64,000 nucleotides of DNA from NCBI RefSeq assembly GCF_932526225.1, contig NC_064036.1, positions 14,625,181 through 14,689,180 on the forward strand. Reading direction: 5' to 3'. The position numbers were made by a program, and so were the translations under genes. Positions 58,777-64,000 of this stretch are shown piece by piece. The first letter of the stretch is position 1. Every line of letters begins with the position of its first letter. The DNA is from Nematostella vectensis (taxonomy: Eukaryota > Cnidaria > Anthozoa > Actiniaria > Edwardsiidae). The notes under the pieces are model-generated. The model was not told where the DNA came from and did no database searches. It saw only the letters and a program-made list of their open reading frames with translations.

Positions 58777-58824
58777 TGATAGGGTTGCGCCTTCTATAGC
58801 AAGCCAGAAGTTATCGTCTTCAAG
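36635..58824 (+). CDS. CFAP74: CFAP74, N-terminal 579 residues (3' part not found)
   Basis: Eighteen exons join in phase: 36635-36812, 38470-38545, 40377-40443, 40786-40874, 51061-51159, 51285-51389, 52095-52268, 53178-53288, 53397-53499, 54505-54662, 54993-55023, 55086-55181, 55863-55955, 56524-56621, 57173-57248, 57820-57882, 58208-58285, 58783-58824. The start is acidic (MEEASLEEA), followed by a long charged coiled coil. The family call rests on the distal exons: [22 protein letters not shown] and [10 protein letters not shown] follow the order and spacing known in vertebrate CFAP74 just before its first ASH-type domain. CFAP74 is an axonemal central-apparatus (C1d) protein of motile cilia. 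The ASH-domain exons were not found by 64000, so the gene either continues past the window or is truncated. Introns 9 and 13 hold exon-head arrays, intron 12 a diverged repeat and intron 4 two antisense genes. Confidence 0.85.
37190..37465. repeat. Short tandem array, about 80 bp unit, CFAP74 intron 1
   Basis: Three to four diverged copies built on GTCCTACAGGCAAGCAAATG and AGTATTTTCC...GATCTATTTA, with the last copy most degraded. Confidence 0.8.
38902..39500. repeat. Minisatellite, 83 bp unit, CFAP74 intron 2
   Basis: About seven near-identical units starting AGATGGTACCTATGACTTG and ending GGGTACCTATGACTAGCAT. Copies differ at a few sites (TTGTATCTC or TAGCATCTC; TTTCGC or TTTCTC). Each unit carries a short internal repeat of GTACCTATGACT. 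Confidence 0.9.
39945..40100. repeat. Interspersed repeat family R3, copy 1
   Basis: Contains CCCCCCAATATTTTCTTAAT and TTTCTGTATTATGCCCCC, the inverse of a segment in both sulfotransferase genes (42822-42960 and 47258-47400). Confidence 0.65.
40898..41436. mobile_element. Inverted-repeat element, about 540 bp, CFAP74 intron 4
   Basis: Terminal arms of about 115 bp (40898-41014 and 41318-41436) are near-perfect inverses, starting TAACACATTTTTGAAACAAT and containing GGGTTACCGCGATTACCATC. The interior has no recognisable coding sequence. It starts 24 bases after the exon 4 donor. Confidence 0.8.
41883..44333 (-). CDS. Cytosolic sulfotransferase (SULT family), copy 1
   Basis: Four exons join in phase (299 residues): 44333-44180, 43372-43001, 42775-42681, 42161-41883. 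The 5'-phosphosulfate loop TAYPKSGQTW spans the first junction. The expected catalytic histidine is present in KTHLQYH, the 3'-phosphate motif is [17 protein letters not shown], and the C-terminal signature is [22 protein letters not shown] and [10 protein letters not shown] are also typical. These soluble enzymes move sulfate from PAPS to hydroxyl or amine acceptors; the acceptor here cannot be inferred. The gene lies antisense inside CFAP74 intron 4. Its introns are close to those of copy 2, showing a fairly recent tandem duplication. Intron 3 holds a 126 bp MITE that copy 2 lacks. Confidence 0.9.
42174..42324 (-). repeat. Interspersed repeat family R2 in SULT copy 1
   Basis: GCAGCCAGGATTTTTAAC, a TAATGTCTCATACATTTAAT segment and GGCTGCTAAAGGGGG are shared with 46768-46917 and, inverted, with 55655-55828. 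Confidence 0.7.
42492..42617. mobile_element. Palindromic MITE with perfect 9 bp target duplication
   Basis: Ends are CATCCTCGGGGACCCAGGGC and its exact inverse; almost the whole 126 bp can pair. AAATATCAC flanks it on both sides (42483-42491 and 42618-42626). The matching place in SULT copy 2 (about 47067) has AAATATCAC once and no insert. A 9 bp duplication points to a Mutator-like transposase. Confidence 0.92.
42822..42960. repeat. Interspersed repeat family R3, copy 2 (SULT copy 1 intron 2)
   Basis: Contains a poly-G run, TACAGAAACATTACGAAAAT and CCTGCTATGGGCCCCACCC. Nearly identical in SULT copy 2, so it predates the gene duplication. Confidence 0.7.
44404..45202. mobile_element. Inverted-repeat element between the SULT genes, about 800 bp
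   Basis: The left end (CCCTTGTTCCAGAGCC) and the inverted right end (CCCTGGTTCCAGAGCC) match, and GCGAGGTTGAGACGAGGCTC recurs inverted further in. The 10-mer ATGGCCGGTG lies on both sides (44394-44403 and 45203-45212), a likely target duplication. An open frame inside shows no known domain. Probably a non-autonomous DNA transposon, upstream of SULT copy 1. Confidence 0.75.
45688..45835. repeat. Interspersed repeat family R1, copy 4
   Basis: GGCGCGTACCCAGGATTGGC, a G-rich stretch, AAAATAGCAAAATAGCATTG, ATTCCTTAATAAGAAATGAC and TTTTGGCCGCCAAGGGTGCG, matching the other three copies. Confidence 0.7.
46447..49800 (-). CDS. Cytosolic sulfotransferase (SULT family), copy 2
   Basis: Four exons join in phase (307 residues): 49800-49647, 47812-47441, 47220-47126, 46749-46447. 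Exons 1-3 are the same lengths as in copy 1 (154, 372 and 95 bases). The PAPS loop, KTHLQYH histidine, [15 protein letters not shown] and RKGVVGDW are all intact. The stop after FDIEF in copy 1 is missing here, so the protein runs on by eight residues (SGISALGK). Differences cluster in exon 1 ([11 protein letters not shown] against [11 protein letters not shown]), in the NGGEFDQ region and near the C-terminus. Intron 1 is about 1 kb longer because of insertions at about 47860-48365 and 48786-49353. Antisense within CFAP74 intron 4. Substrate unknown. Confidence 0.9.
46768..46917 (-). repeat. Interspersed repeat family R2 in SULT copy 2
   Basis: Counterpart of 42174-42324, with the same boundaries relative to exon 4, so present before the gene duplication. 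Confidence 0.7.
47258..47400. repeat. Interspersed repeat family R3, copy 3 (SULT copy 2 intron 2)
   Basis: Counterpart of 42822-42960. The poly-G run is longer and the spacer after it shorter than in copy 1. Confidence 0.7.
48786..49353. mobile_element. Non-autonomous DNA transposon, 568 bp, in SULT copy 2 intron 1
   Basis: The left end CACGAACGCGCGCTATAAAA and the inverted right end CACGAACGCGCACTATAAAA match; imperfect pairing continues for about 100 bp. TTTAA flanks both ends (48781-48785 and 49354-49358). SULT copy 1 has no such insert. No transposase is encoded. Confidence 0.82.
50978..51004. repeat. Poly-C tract just upstream of CFAP74 exon 5
   Basis: A C run of over 20 bases about 60 bases before the exon 5 acceptor (51060), inside the expected polypyrimidine region. 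Confidence 0.9.
51340..51520 (+). repeat. Duplicated tail and donor of CFAP74 exon 6
   Basis: The last about 40 bases of exon 6 and its GTAAGTACTT donor (to about 51405) recur diverged at 51418-51475 (GACTAGACGATGCCGATTAA), with GT changed to TT in front of AAGTACTT. A third trace, GAGACGATGCCG, is at 51485. Confidence 0.75.
51490..51812 (+). repeat. Interspersed repeat family R4, copy 1 (CFAP74 intron 6)
   Basis: About 320 bp containing GTGGACCTAATGTTTACG, poly-G, TTTATTGTCGGATTTGGC and ACAAATAGCACGTCTATTGA. The inverse is at 58392-58690. Confidence 0.75.
52577..53050. repeat. CAA/CAG-like trinucleotide-rich tract, CFAP74 intron 7
   Basis: A long cryptically simple stretch of ACA, CAG, GCA and ACG triplets, ending in (GAC)n near 53018-53035. 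Frames across it read as low-complexity Val/Ala/Leu or Asn/Thr runs and are not genes. Confidence 0.85.
53635..54504 (+). repeat. CFAP74: Tandem array of the CFAP74 exon 10 head with its 3' splice site
   Basis: The true exon 10 starts at 54505 after TGTCTAG with GAAAACCTACGAGCGCTACA. Upstream there are about 11 degraded copies of this head (near 53641, 53732, 53824, 53873, 53966, 54015, 54107, 54168, 54260, 54324 and 54416), each with GGCACGTGATG-like sequence and often the TGTCTAG acceptor, joined by GCGCGTGAACTTGATTGGTT and AGTTAACCCTTCGCCCTTGT. The copies match exon 10 only for about 45-50 bases. Confidence 0.85.
55225..55560. repeat. Diverged tandem repeat, about 130 bp unit, CFAP74 intron 12
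   Basis: ACGCACTACTGAACTCATTA and CTAGAGTACTCAA-type segments recur at about 55230, 55368 and 55493. No exon-like content. Confidence 0.65.
55655..55828 (+). repeat. Interspersed repeat family R2, copy 3
   Basis: The inverse of the copies in the SULT genes: GGCCCTCC with a poly-C run, AGCAGCCAAAAATACAGTAA, GAGACATTATCTAAATTAC, GGGCCCCCTTCTGATAACAA and ATCCTGGCTACGCCGCTGC. Confidence 0.75.
55994..56545 (+). repeat. CFAP74: 61 bp tandem array repeating the CFAP74 exon 14 acceptor
   Basis: Nine copies of a 61 bp unit, each holding TTCTTTATGTCCTCAG plus GAGCACCAGTACTCGGGCAG. AG dinucleotides recur every 61 bases at 56034-56035 through 56522-56523. The last copy opens exon 14 at 56524 with GAGCACCTGTACTCGGGCAG; only it continues into the SSDDDDDF coding sequence. 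The unit is not a multiple of three, so use of an earlier acceptor would usually change frame. Confidence 0.92.
57500..57605. repeat. Short tandem repeat, about 30 bp unit, CFAP74 intron 15
   Basis: Three to four copies of TTCTCGGTTGATATTTCTCT plus ATTGTAGAAG. Confidence 0.8.
58392..58690 (-). repeat. Interspersed repeat family R4, copy 2 (CFAP74 intron 17)
   Basis: The inverse of 51490-51812: CAACGGCCAAATGTCCACTT, TAAATAGACGTGCTATTTGT, AATCCGACAATAAACG and a poly-C run before ATTAGGTCCACTTTCG. Confidence 0.75.
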
Positions 58825-59947
58825 GTGAGATGTCTTCGTTTTGATCTTACATTGAGCAGCTCATGGTAAATATGATATAGCATGGTGCTAGGTATGTGTG
58901 ACTTTGAACTGAATTTGTTTTCTGATCTGTGTTGTGCTTACGCTAAACTAGAAACAAAGCAAAAACATATTACAGTACATAATAATTATAAAATAATTAT
59001 AAATATACAAATGTACAGTTTATTCCTTCTTGGTATACAGGTATTTCAAAAAATTTTGTCCGCGAAAAAGGTGAATGACAGTTCTACATAGCAACCGAAA
59101 GGTGCTTTTGTGTATAAGCACATTATGTGCTTAATGCAACTCCAGCAAAATGCGTTGTTGGCCTTGAATGGATAAGCGTATGATTTAAATATGAGAAAAA
59201 AACAATTCCAATGTTGAAATGCCACGTGACCCCGGCATATGTGTGGGAAGGGTTAGGTCCTGGTTCATTATTTAATTACAAGTTAATTGGATAGCCTTGT
59301 CCAGCATGGTTTTCTAGACAGATTGTCCAATAGTTGTTTATCTCGTTATTTACCTTGCATTGTGAAGTAATGTTGAACCGCGTCTGACCATTTTTTTTTA
59401 TAAAGAAAAAAGTCAACGCACTGTAAATATTTGTATTTGGTGGTGCGTCTTTTTACAGCTTGTCTGTAGTTTTTGTAGTAGTTTTACTATTTATCTGCCA
59501 CATATTCGCTTATCAGTCGTTTTGACGCTCTTGCTATAGTAATGAACATAAAATAAGGTAAAATATTAGGACCATTATTTACAAAGAATTCATCATCTAT
59601 TTAAATAAGGTAAAAGATGCTATAAGGATCATTATTTACAGAGAATTAATCATCTATTACATTAATCAAGAGAGAATGACTGTTTTATATTTTGATATCA
59701 CTTGCAAAATATACTTGATAAACTTGCCAAAAGTATTTTACAGAAGAATTTTCTAGCAATTTCTAGTTTTTTTTTTGCCAAACGATTTTTTTACCGAATT
59801 TTCTGCTAGTACTTTGAGAAGAATGTCAATCAGCCAGTCAGCCATTTTTTACATCTATTTGAATGATCTTGGTTTATTACTTGAAAAGGATGCTTTGTGT
59901 GCCTCGGTTTATTTATGCGCTTAGAATGGTGGACTGATTTCCATGCT
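58825..59947. other. Non-coding interval between CFAP74 exon 18 and the GPCR gene
   Basis: AT-rich. A direct repeat of AATAAGGTAAAA with following bases lies near 59551 and 59605. No CFAP74 ASH-domain exon recognised. Confidence 0.5.
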
Positions 59948-60988
59948 TTAGGCATGTGCTTGAGTCGTACTGTTGCAAGAAGGGTTCGCATGTCTTGCAG
60001 GCGCGGCCATTTCCTCCTCCTGATGCTTCATGCAACAGGGATATAGCTTGGCAAAGCCTCGTCGGTAGCTGGAGCTCTGCAGGGCGTAGAGGATAGGGTT
60101 AATACACGAGTTCACCATGCACAGGCTTGAGGTCACATAGAAAGACACAAAAAGGGCATCATTTGAATACGCCGTGTTTCCTCGAGGCTTTTCCGCCGCT
60201 GCCATGTAAATCGTGAATATCGCATAAGGGATGAGAAGGATATAAAAGGATGCCGTTACTGTTGCCACAAGCTTGGCGAGCTTCTTCTTCGAGTCACGCC
60301 CGTCGTTTGTCGGGACCGTTTCAGAGCAGATGGTGTTGGTGATGTAGAGGCCTTTCAGTATAGACACGTAGCAGAAGGCGATCAAAATGCCGGAAACACA
60401 GTTTAGTATCGCCATATAGCATCCCACATATGTTGCCATTCCCTCTCCAGTGGTAAAATGCCATGCCACGAAACAATGTTTGGACTTGGCATCAAAGTAG
60501 ATATCTCGAAAAATCGGGATATTGGTGAGAATAGCGATGATCCAAACACCAACGGCGACCTTCCAGACCTGTTCCTTCTCCAGCCTTAAGCGTGCACTCA
60601 TGGGCTTTACCATGGCATGATACCTTTCTACCGCCACAACCAAGAGGAACCCGATAGAAACGCCGATAAAAACGCCGACCACTCCGCCTGACACGATTAA
60701 CCTGCAGATCCAGTCCTTGGTAACTGGACTCCAGGATCTGTCTTGAAACCTCACAACTTGCACGAACATCTGGCCAACCAGATATGGGTTCGTAAGGAGA
60801 GTCAGGATGTCAGCTAATGCGAGATTCGCAAGGAGATAGTTTGTTGCGGTGTGCATTGAGCGCGTAGATCGCACAACTCGGATGACGGAAATGTTCCCAA
60901 TCAAACCGAGGAAGAACACTATGGTGTGAAGAATTAATAGTATCAGCAGAAAGAGCAGCTGCCAGCGCTCAAGTTGTAGCCCCTCCAT
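59948..60988 (-). CDS. Class A (rhodopsin-like) GPCR, intronless
   Basis: A single exon of 346 residues from ATG at 60988 to the stop at 59948. Seven hydrophobic helices carry class A landmarks: GN in helix 1 (Asn32), NLALAD in helix 2 (Asp60), Cys95 before helix 3, ERY at 121-123 in place of DRY, and NSCINPILYAL in helix 7. Helix 6 reads FYILLIPYAIF and lacks the usual CWxP. The tail has a Cys-Cys pair after the helix 8 region (possible palmitoylation). It signals from the plasma membrane through G proteins; the pattern is peptide- or amine-receptor-like, ligand unknown. It is antisense to CFAP74 and, if that gene continues past the window, nested in its next intron. Confidence 0.9.
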   Translation of the reverse strand: MEGLQLERWQLLFLLILLILHTIVFFLGLIGNISVIRVVRSTRSMHTATNYLLANLALADILTLLTNPYLVGQMFVQVVRFQDRSWSPVTKDWICRLIVSGGVVGVFIGVSIGFLLVVAVERYHAMVKPMSARLRLEKEQVWKVAVGVWIIAILTNIPIFRDIYFDAKSKHCFVAWHFTTGEGMATYVGCYMAILNCVSGILIAFCYVSILKGLYITNTICSETVPTNDGRDSKKKLAKLVATVTASFYILLIPYAIFTIYMAAAEKPRGNTAYSNDALFVSFYVTSSLCMVNSCINPILYALQSSSYRRGFAKLYPCCMKHQEEEMAAPARHANPSCNSTTQAHA

Positions 60989-61819
60989 CTTCTACCATAG
61001 AGAGCGTAAAACTCCTGTATGCCTTGGCAACCAGTCTCCTTGTCGCAGTCAAAGCAGATTTTCGATCAGTGATAGCGTCTCGCCCAAACTTGCGGTACAA
61101 CCTTACGATTTGTAGGGGCAAGCCTTGAATTCGTTATTGAGCGCTAGAGCCCTAATTAGTTTTAGTCGCTGAACACAAAACACTTTCTTTGCTTTTGTTT
61201 AGTTTTCCTTTTCATGATGCTTTTAGGGTATCATCAATGTACACCTTACATGTTGAGACTGCAACCAGCGTGGTACAAGCAGTGTGCTCAAACGAATATT
61301 CAAAGCCGAAGATGTTTGACCAAGAAAACGTGAGAAAAGTTCTATCTGGGGGGATATCGGCTGCTGTTCTCTGGTCTGAACTGAATGTTCTTTCTATAGT
61401 TGTCATGGATGCGGGTCGTCGCTTTGACAGAGCAGATGGAACAAGGATATTTTTTTTTATGACTTTCAATACCTAGGTTTTTTTAATCGGAAATCTTATA
61501 ACACAATGTAATGTGATTGCGAACAAACTCTTTTGAAAACCTCCTTGGTGGTTTAATGAAAAAAGAGCCTGGTGTCGCAAGAAACTGTAATTATCAACAG
61601 CGACAGACTAATCAACGCTATGGTAATATGATCACCAAAGTCAATTGCATTTCTAAGGTTTTATTTGATAAGCGCTCAAGCAATTACTAAGTCAAATAGA
61701 AAAGGCAGTGTGAAAATTAGTTTAGATACATGCCAGCCTTATGATTTATATTGCTTTTACTATTCACTTTAGGTTTTTTTTTGTATTGTCTTCTATCTCT
61801 ATTGTTTAGTTTCCTAGTA
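60989..61819. other. Upstream region of the GPCR gene
   Basis: Expected to hold the GPCR promoter. An open frame on each strand at about 61189-61476 has no recognisable domain. No RNA gene or transposon ends seen. Confidence 0.45.
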
Positions 61820-62536
61820 TCACCATATATATGTGTTTATCCGTCTCTCTTAATGGCTATTGACGTCTTTCTTTTATTCTTTTAACAACCTCAAGTATTA
61901 TTGCTATTGATCATTTGTGTTATTCTCTTCCTAATAATTTATTGGGTACTATATTTTTAGCTAAATTGTAAGAAAATCGTTAGAAAACTTTCAGCCTAAA
62001 AATGCTCCAAAAATAAGAACGGCCCAGCCTCAACTGAAAATTAGACGTTCTTATAAAAAAAGAGTGTATTTGGCCTTGTTTTTTCTGCATTCTCAAGATA
62101 TTCTGATATTTCTCCGTACAGAACTCGCGCTAGGTAAATAAGTAGTTTTCCCTCTATAAAGCCGAATAAAGCCTCTTTTGTGTAGATTGACTTCCGAATT
62201 TCAACCGTTGAATATGTGTTTTATACAAAAAATATTAATTTGTATTTCACGTTTGAATTGTACCTGGTTTGTGTTGTTGTTTCGTCTGTTATTTTATCAT
62301 TTGAATACATAATCGATAGGGGCGATTTATGTCTTCTTTGTGTTTTCCTTCTCTTTAATTAGTATTCTATTTTTAACCATGAGTTTTGATAAACGTTTTC
62401 TTGAGTTTATCCGTTGTGTCTATCGTCTTCTGTTTCTTTATCCATCTCTTTTAGTACTGATTGACGTCTTCTATGTGTTTATCCGTTATTGCGTTTAATT
62501 GTTTAATGTCTTCTTTTTCTTTACCCGTCTCTTTTA
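61820..62536. repeat. Degenerate edge of the 68 bp satellite
   Basis: Scattered, diverged pieces of the satellite unit (GTTTATCCGTCTCTCTTA near 61836, GAGTTTATCCGTTGTGTC near 62404, TAGTACTGATTGACGTCTTC near 62453) separated by AT-rich sequence. Confidence 0.65.
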
Positions 62537-62798
62537 CAGTGAGGACACAGAAAGCGGACCATGCTGAACAACTTCCAATCAGATTCGGCTTGAACACCAT
62601 GAACATTTTGCAAAATAAGTTCCAGCCAAGGGTAAAGGTGTTCCCACGCTCAATCGACAGACAAAAATGGTCGACTACACGTACGAGGTCAAAGAAACAA
62701 CGTCCGGCGTTTCCCATTGGCTGAACTTTATTTTTTCAAAATTTTTACGGTGTTCAAGCCGATTCCGATTGGTCAAAGTTCTTTCTGTGTCGTCACTG
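62537..62798. mobile_element. Tc1/mariner-type MITE, 262 bp, in the satellite
   Basis: The left end CAGTGAGGACACAGAAAG and the inverted right end CAGTGACGACACAGAAAG match, with pairing continuing for about 60 bp to CGGCTTGAACACC. TA lies on each side (62535-62536 and 62799-62800). CAGT ends and a TA target are Tc1/mariner features. No transposase. Confidence 0.8.
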
Positions 62799-62800
62799 TA

Positions 62801-64000
62801 AACTGATTGACGTTTTCTATGAGTTTATCCGTTATTGCGTCTTCTGTTTCTTTATCCGTCTCTCTTAGTACTGATTGACGTTTTCTAAGGAGTTTATCCG
62901 TTATTGCGTCTTCTGTTTCTTTATCCGTCTCTCTTAGTACTGCTTGACGTCTTCTATGAGTTTATCCGTTATTGCGTCTTCTGTTTCTTTATCCGTCTCT
63001 CTTAGTACTGCTTGACGCCTTCTAAGGAGTTTATCCGTTATTGCGTTTCATGTATTCTGTTTCTTTATCCGTCTCTCTTAGTACTGATTGACGTCTTCTA
63101 TGAGTTTATCCGTTATTGCGTCTTCTGTTTCTTTATCCGTCTCTCTTAGTACTGATTGACGCCTTCTATGAGTTTATCCGTTATTGTGTCTTCTGTTTCT
63201 TTATCCGTCTCTCTTAGTACTGATTGACGCCTTCTATGAGTTTATCCGTTATTGTGTCTTCTGTTTCTTTATCCGTCTCTCTTAGTACTGATTGACGTCT
63301 TCTATGAGTTTATCCGTTATTGCGTCTTCTGTTTCTTTATCCGTCTCTCTTAGTACTGATTGACGCCTTCTATGAGTTTATCCGTTATTGCGTTTAATGT
63401 AGTCTGTTTCTTTATCCGTCTCTCTTAGTACTGATTGACGCCTTCTATGAGTTTATCCGTTATTGCGTTTAATGTAGTCTGTTTCTTTATCCGTCTCTCT
63501 TAGTACTGCTTGACGTCTTCTATGAGTTTATCCGTTATTGCGTCTTCTGTTTCTTTATCCGTCTCTCTTAGTACTGCTTGACGTCTTCTATGAGTTTATC
63601 CGTTATTGCGTCTTCTGTTTCTTTATCCGTCTCTCTTAGTACTGATTGACGTCTTCTATGAGTTTATCCGTTATTGCGTCTTCTGTTTCTTTATCCGTCT
63701 CTCTTAGTACTGATTGACGCCTTCTATTAGTTTATCCGTTATTGTGTCTTCTGTTTCTTTATCCGTCTCTCTTAGTACTGATTGACGCCTTCTATGAGTT
63801 TATCCGTTATTGTGTCTTCTGTTTCTTTATCCGTCTCTCTTAGTACTGATTGACGTCTTCTATGAGTTTATCCGTTATTGCGTCTTCTGTTTCTTTATCC
63901 GTCTCTCTTAGTACTGATTGACGCCTTCTATGAGTTTATCCGTTATTGCGTTTAATGTAGTCTGTTTCTTTATCCGTCTCTCTTAGTACTGATTGACGCC
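62801..64000. repeat. Satellite array, 68 bp unit, running off the window end
   Basis: About 17 near-identical units on the pattern TGATTGACGCCTTCTATGAG, TTTATCCGTTATTGCG, TCTTCTGTTTCTTTATCCGT, CTCTCTTAGTAC. Variants replace GCGTCTTCTG with GCGTTTAATGTAGTCTG or TTGTGTCTTCTG, and these recur in blocks, as if several units were copied together. No coding content. Confidence 0.95.

Noticed and set aside
59048..59077. Possible CFAP74 exon 19 between a TATACAG and a GTGAAT
   Set aside because: It is in frame but encodes only ten residues (VFQKILSAKK) that do not match the expected start of the ASH domain.
61189..61476. Overlapping open frames on both strands upstream of the GPCR
   Set aside because: Neither shows a domain, signal peptide or splice context, and they are antisense to each other.

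Overview
The window is animal nuclear DNA: intron-rich genes with GT-AG introns, long non-coding stretches, many small inverted-repeat transposons, a tRNA-derived SINE, minisatellites and very long poly-G/poly-C tracts. The gene set (claudin-like tetraspan, gustatory-receptor-like 7TM protein, DCX-EMAP, SCO1, CFAP74, cytosolic sulfotransferases, an intronless class A GPCR) and the repeat texture suggest a cnidarian, most likely a sea anemone such as Nematostella. That assignment is inference. Gene models were built by hand from ORFs, splice sites, reading phase and family knowledge; no alignment could be run.

Layout. (1) 281-3913 (+): a three-exon type I membrane protein with signal peptide, LDLa, CUB, one membrane helix and tail. 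(2) 4944-8555 (+): a claudin/PMP22-like four-helix protein with two tandem, phase-matched alternative first exons. (3) 8556-14302: no gene seen. (4) 14303-17063 (+): a seven-helix protein with gustatory-receptor-like topology. (5) 17064-18060: a minisatellite interrupted by a palindromic element. (6) 18101-28628 (-): a 19-coding-exon DCX-EMAP (two doublecortin domains, HELP motif, WD40 propellers) ending in a long disordered RG-rich tail. (7) 28629-32441: non-coding, with small inverted-repeat elements. (8) 32442-35833 (-): SCO1, a mitochondrial copper chaperone. (9) 36635-58824 (+): 18 exons encoding the first 579 residues of CFAP74. Its fourth intron holds two tandem antisense sulfotransferase genes (41883-44333 and 46447-49800). 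(10) 59948-60988 (-): an intronless class A GPCR. (11) From about 61820 to the window end: a satellite with a 68 bp unit, interrupted by a Tc1/mariner-type MITE.

How the genes relate. SCO1 and CFAP74 are divergent and about 0.8 kb apart. DCX-EMAP and CFAP74 are both expected to serve cilia or microtubules, but nothing here shows co-regulation. The most unusual signal is inside CFAP74: two separate introns hold tandem arrays that repeat the 3' splice site plus the head of the next exon, about 12 copies before exon 10 and 9 before exon 14, and the tail plus donor of exon 6 is also duplicated. The sulfotransferase duplication acts as a natural before/after comparison for transposon insertion: one 126 bp element in copy 1 has a perfect 9 bp target duplication and the empty site survives in copy 2.
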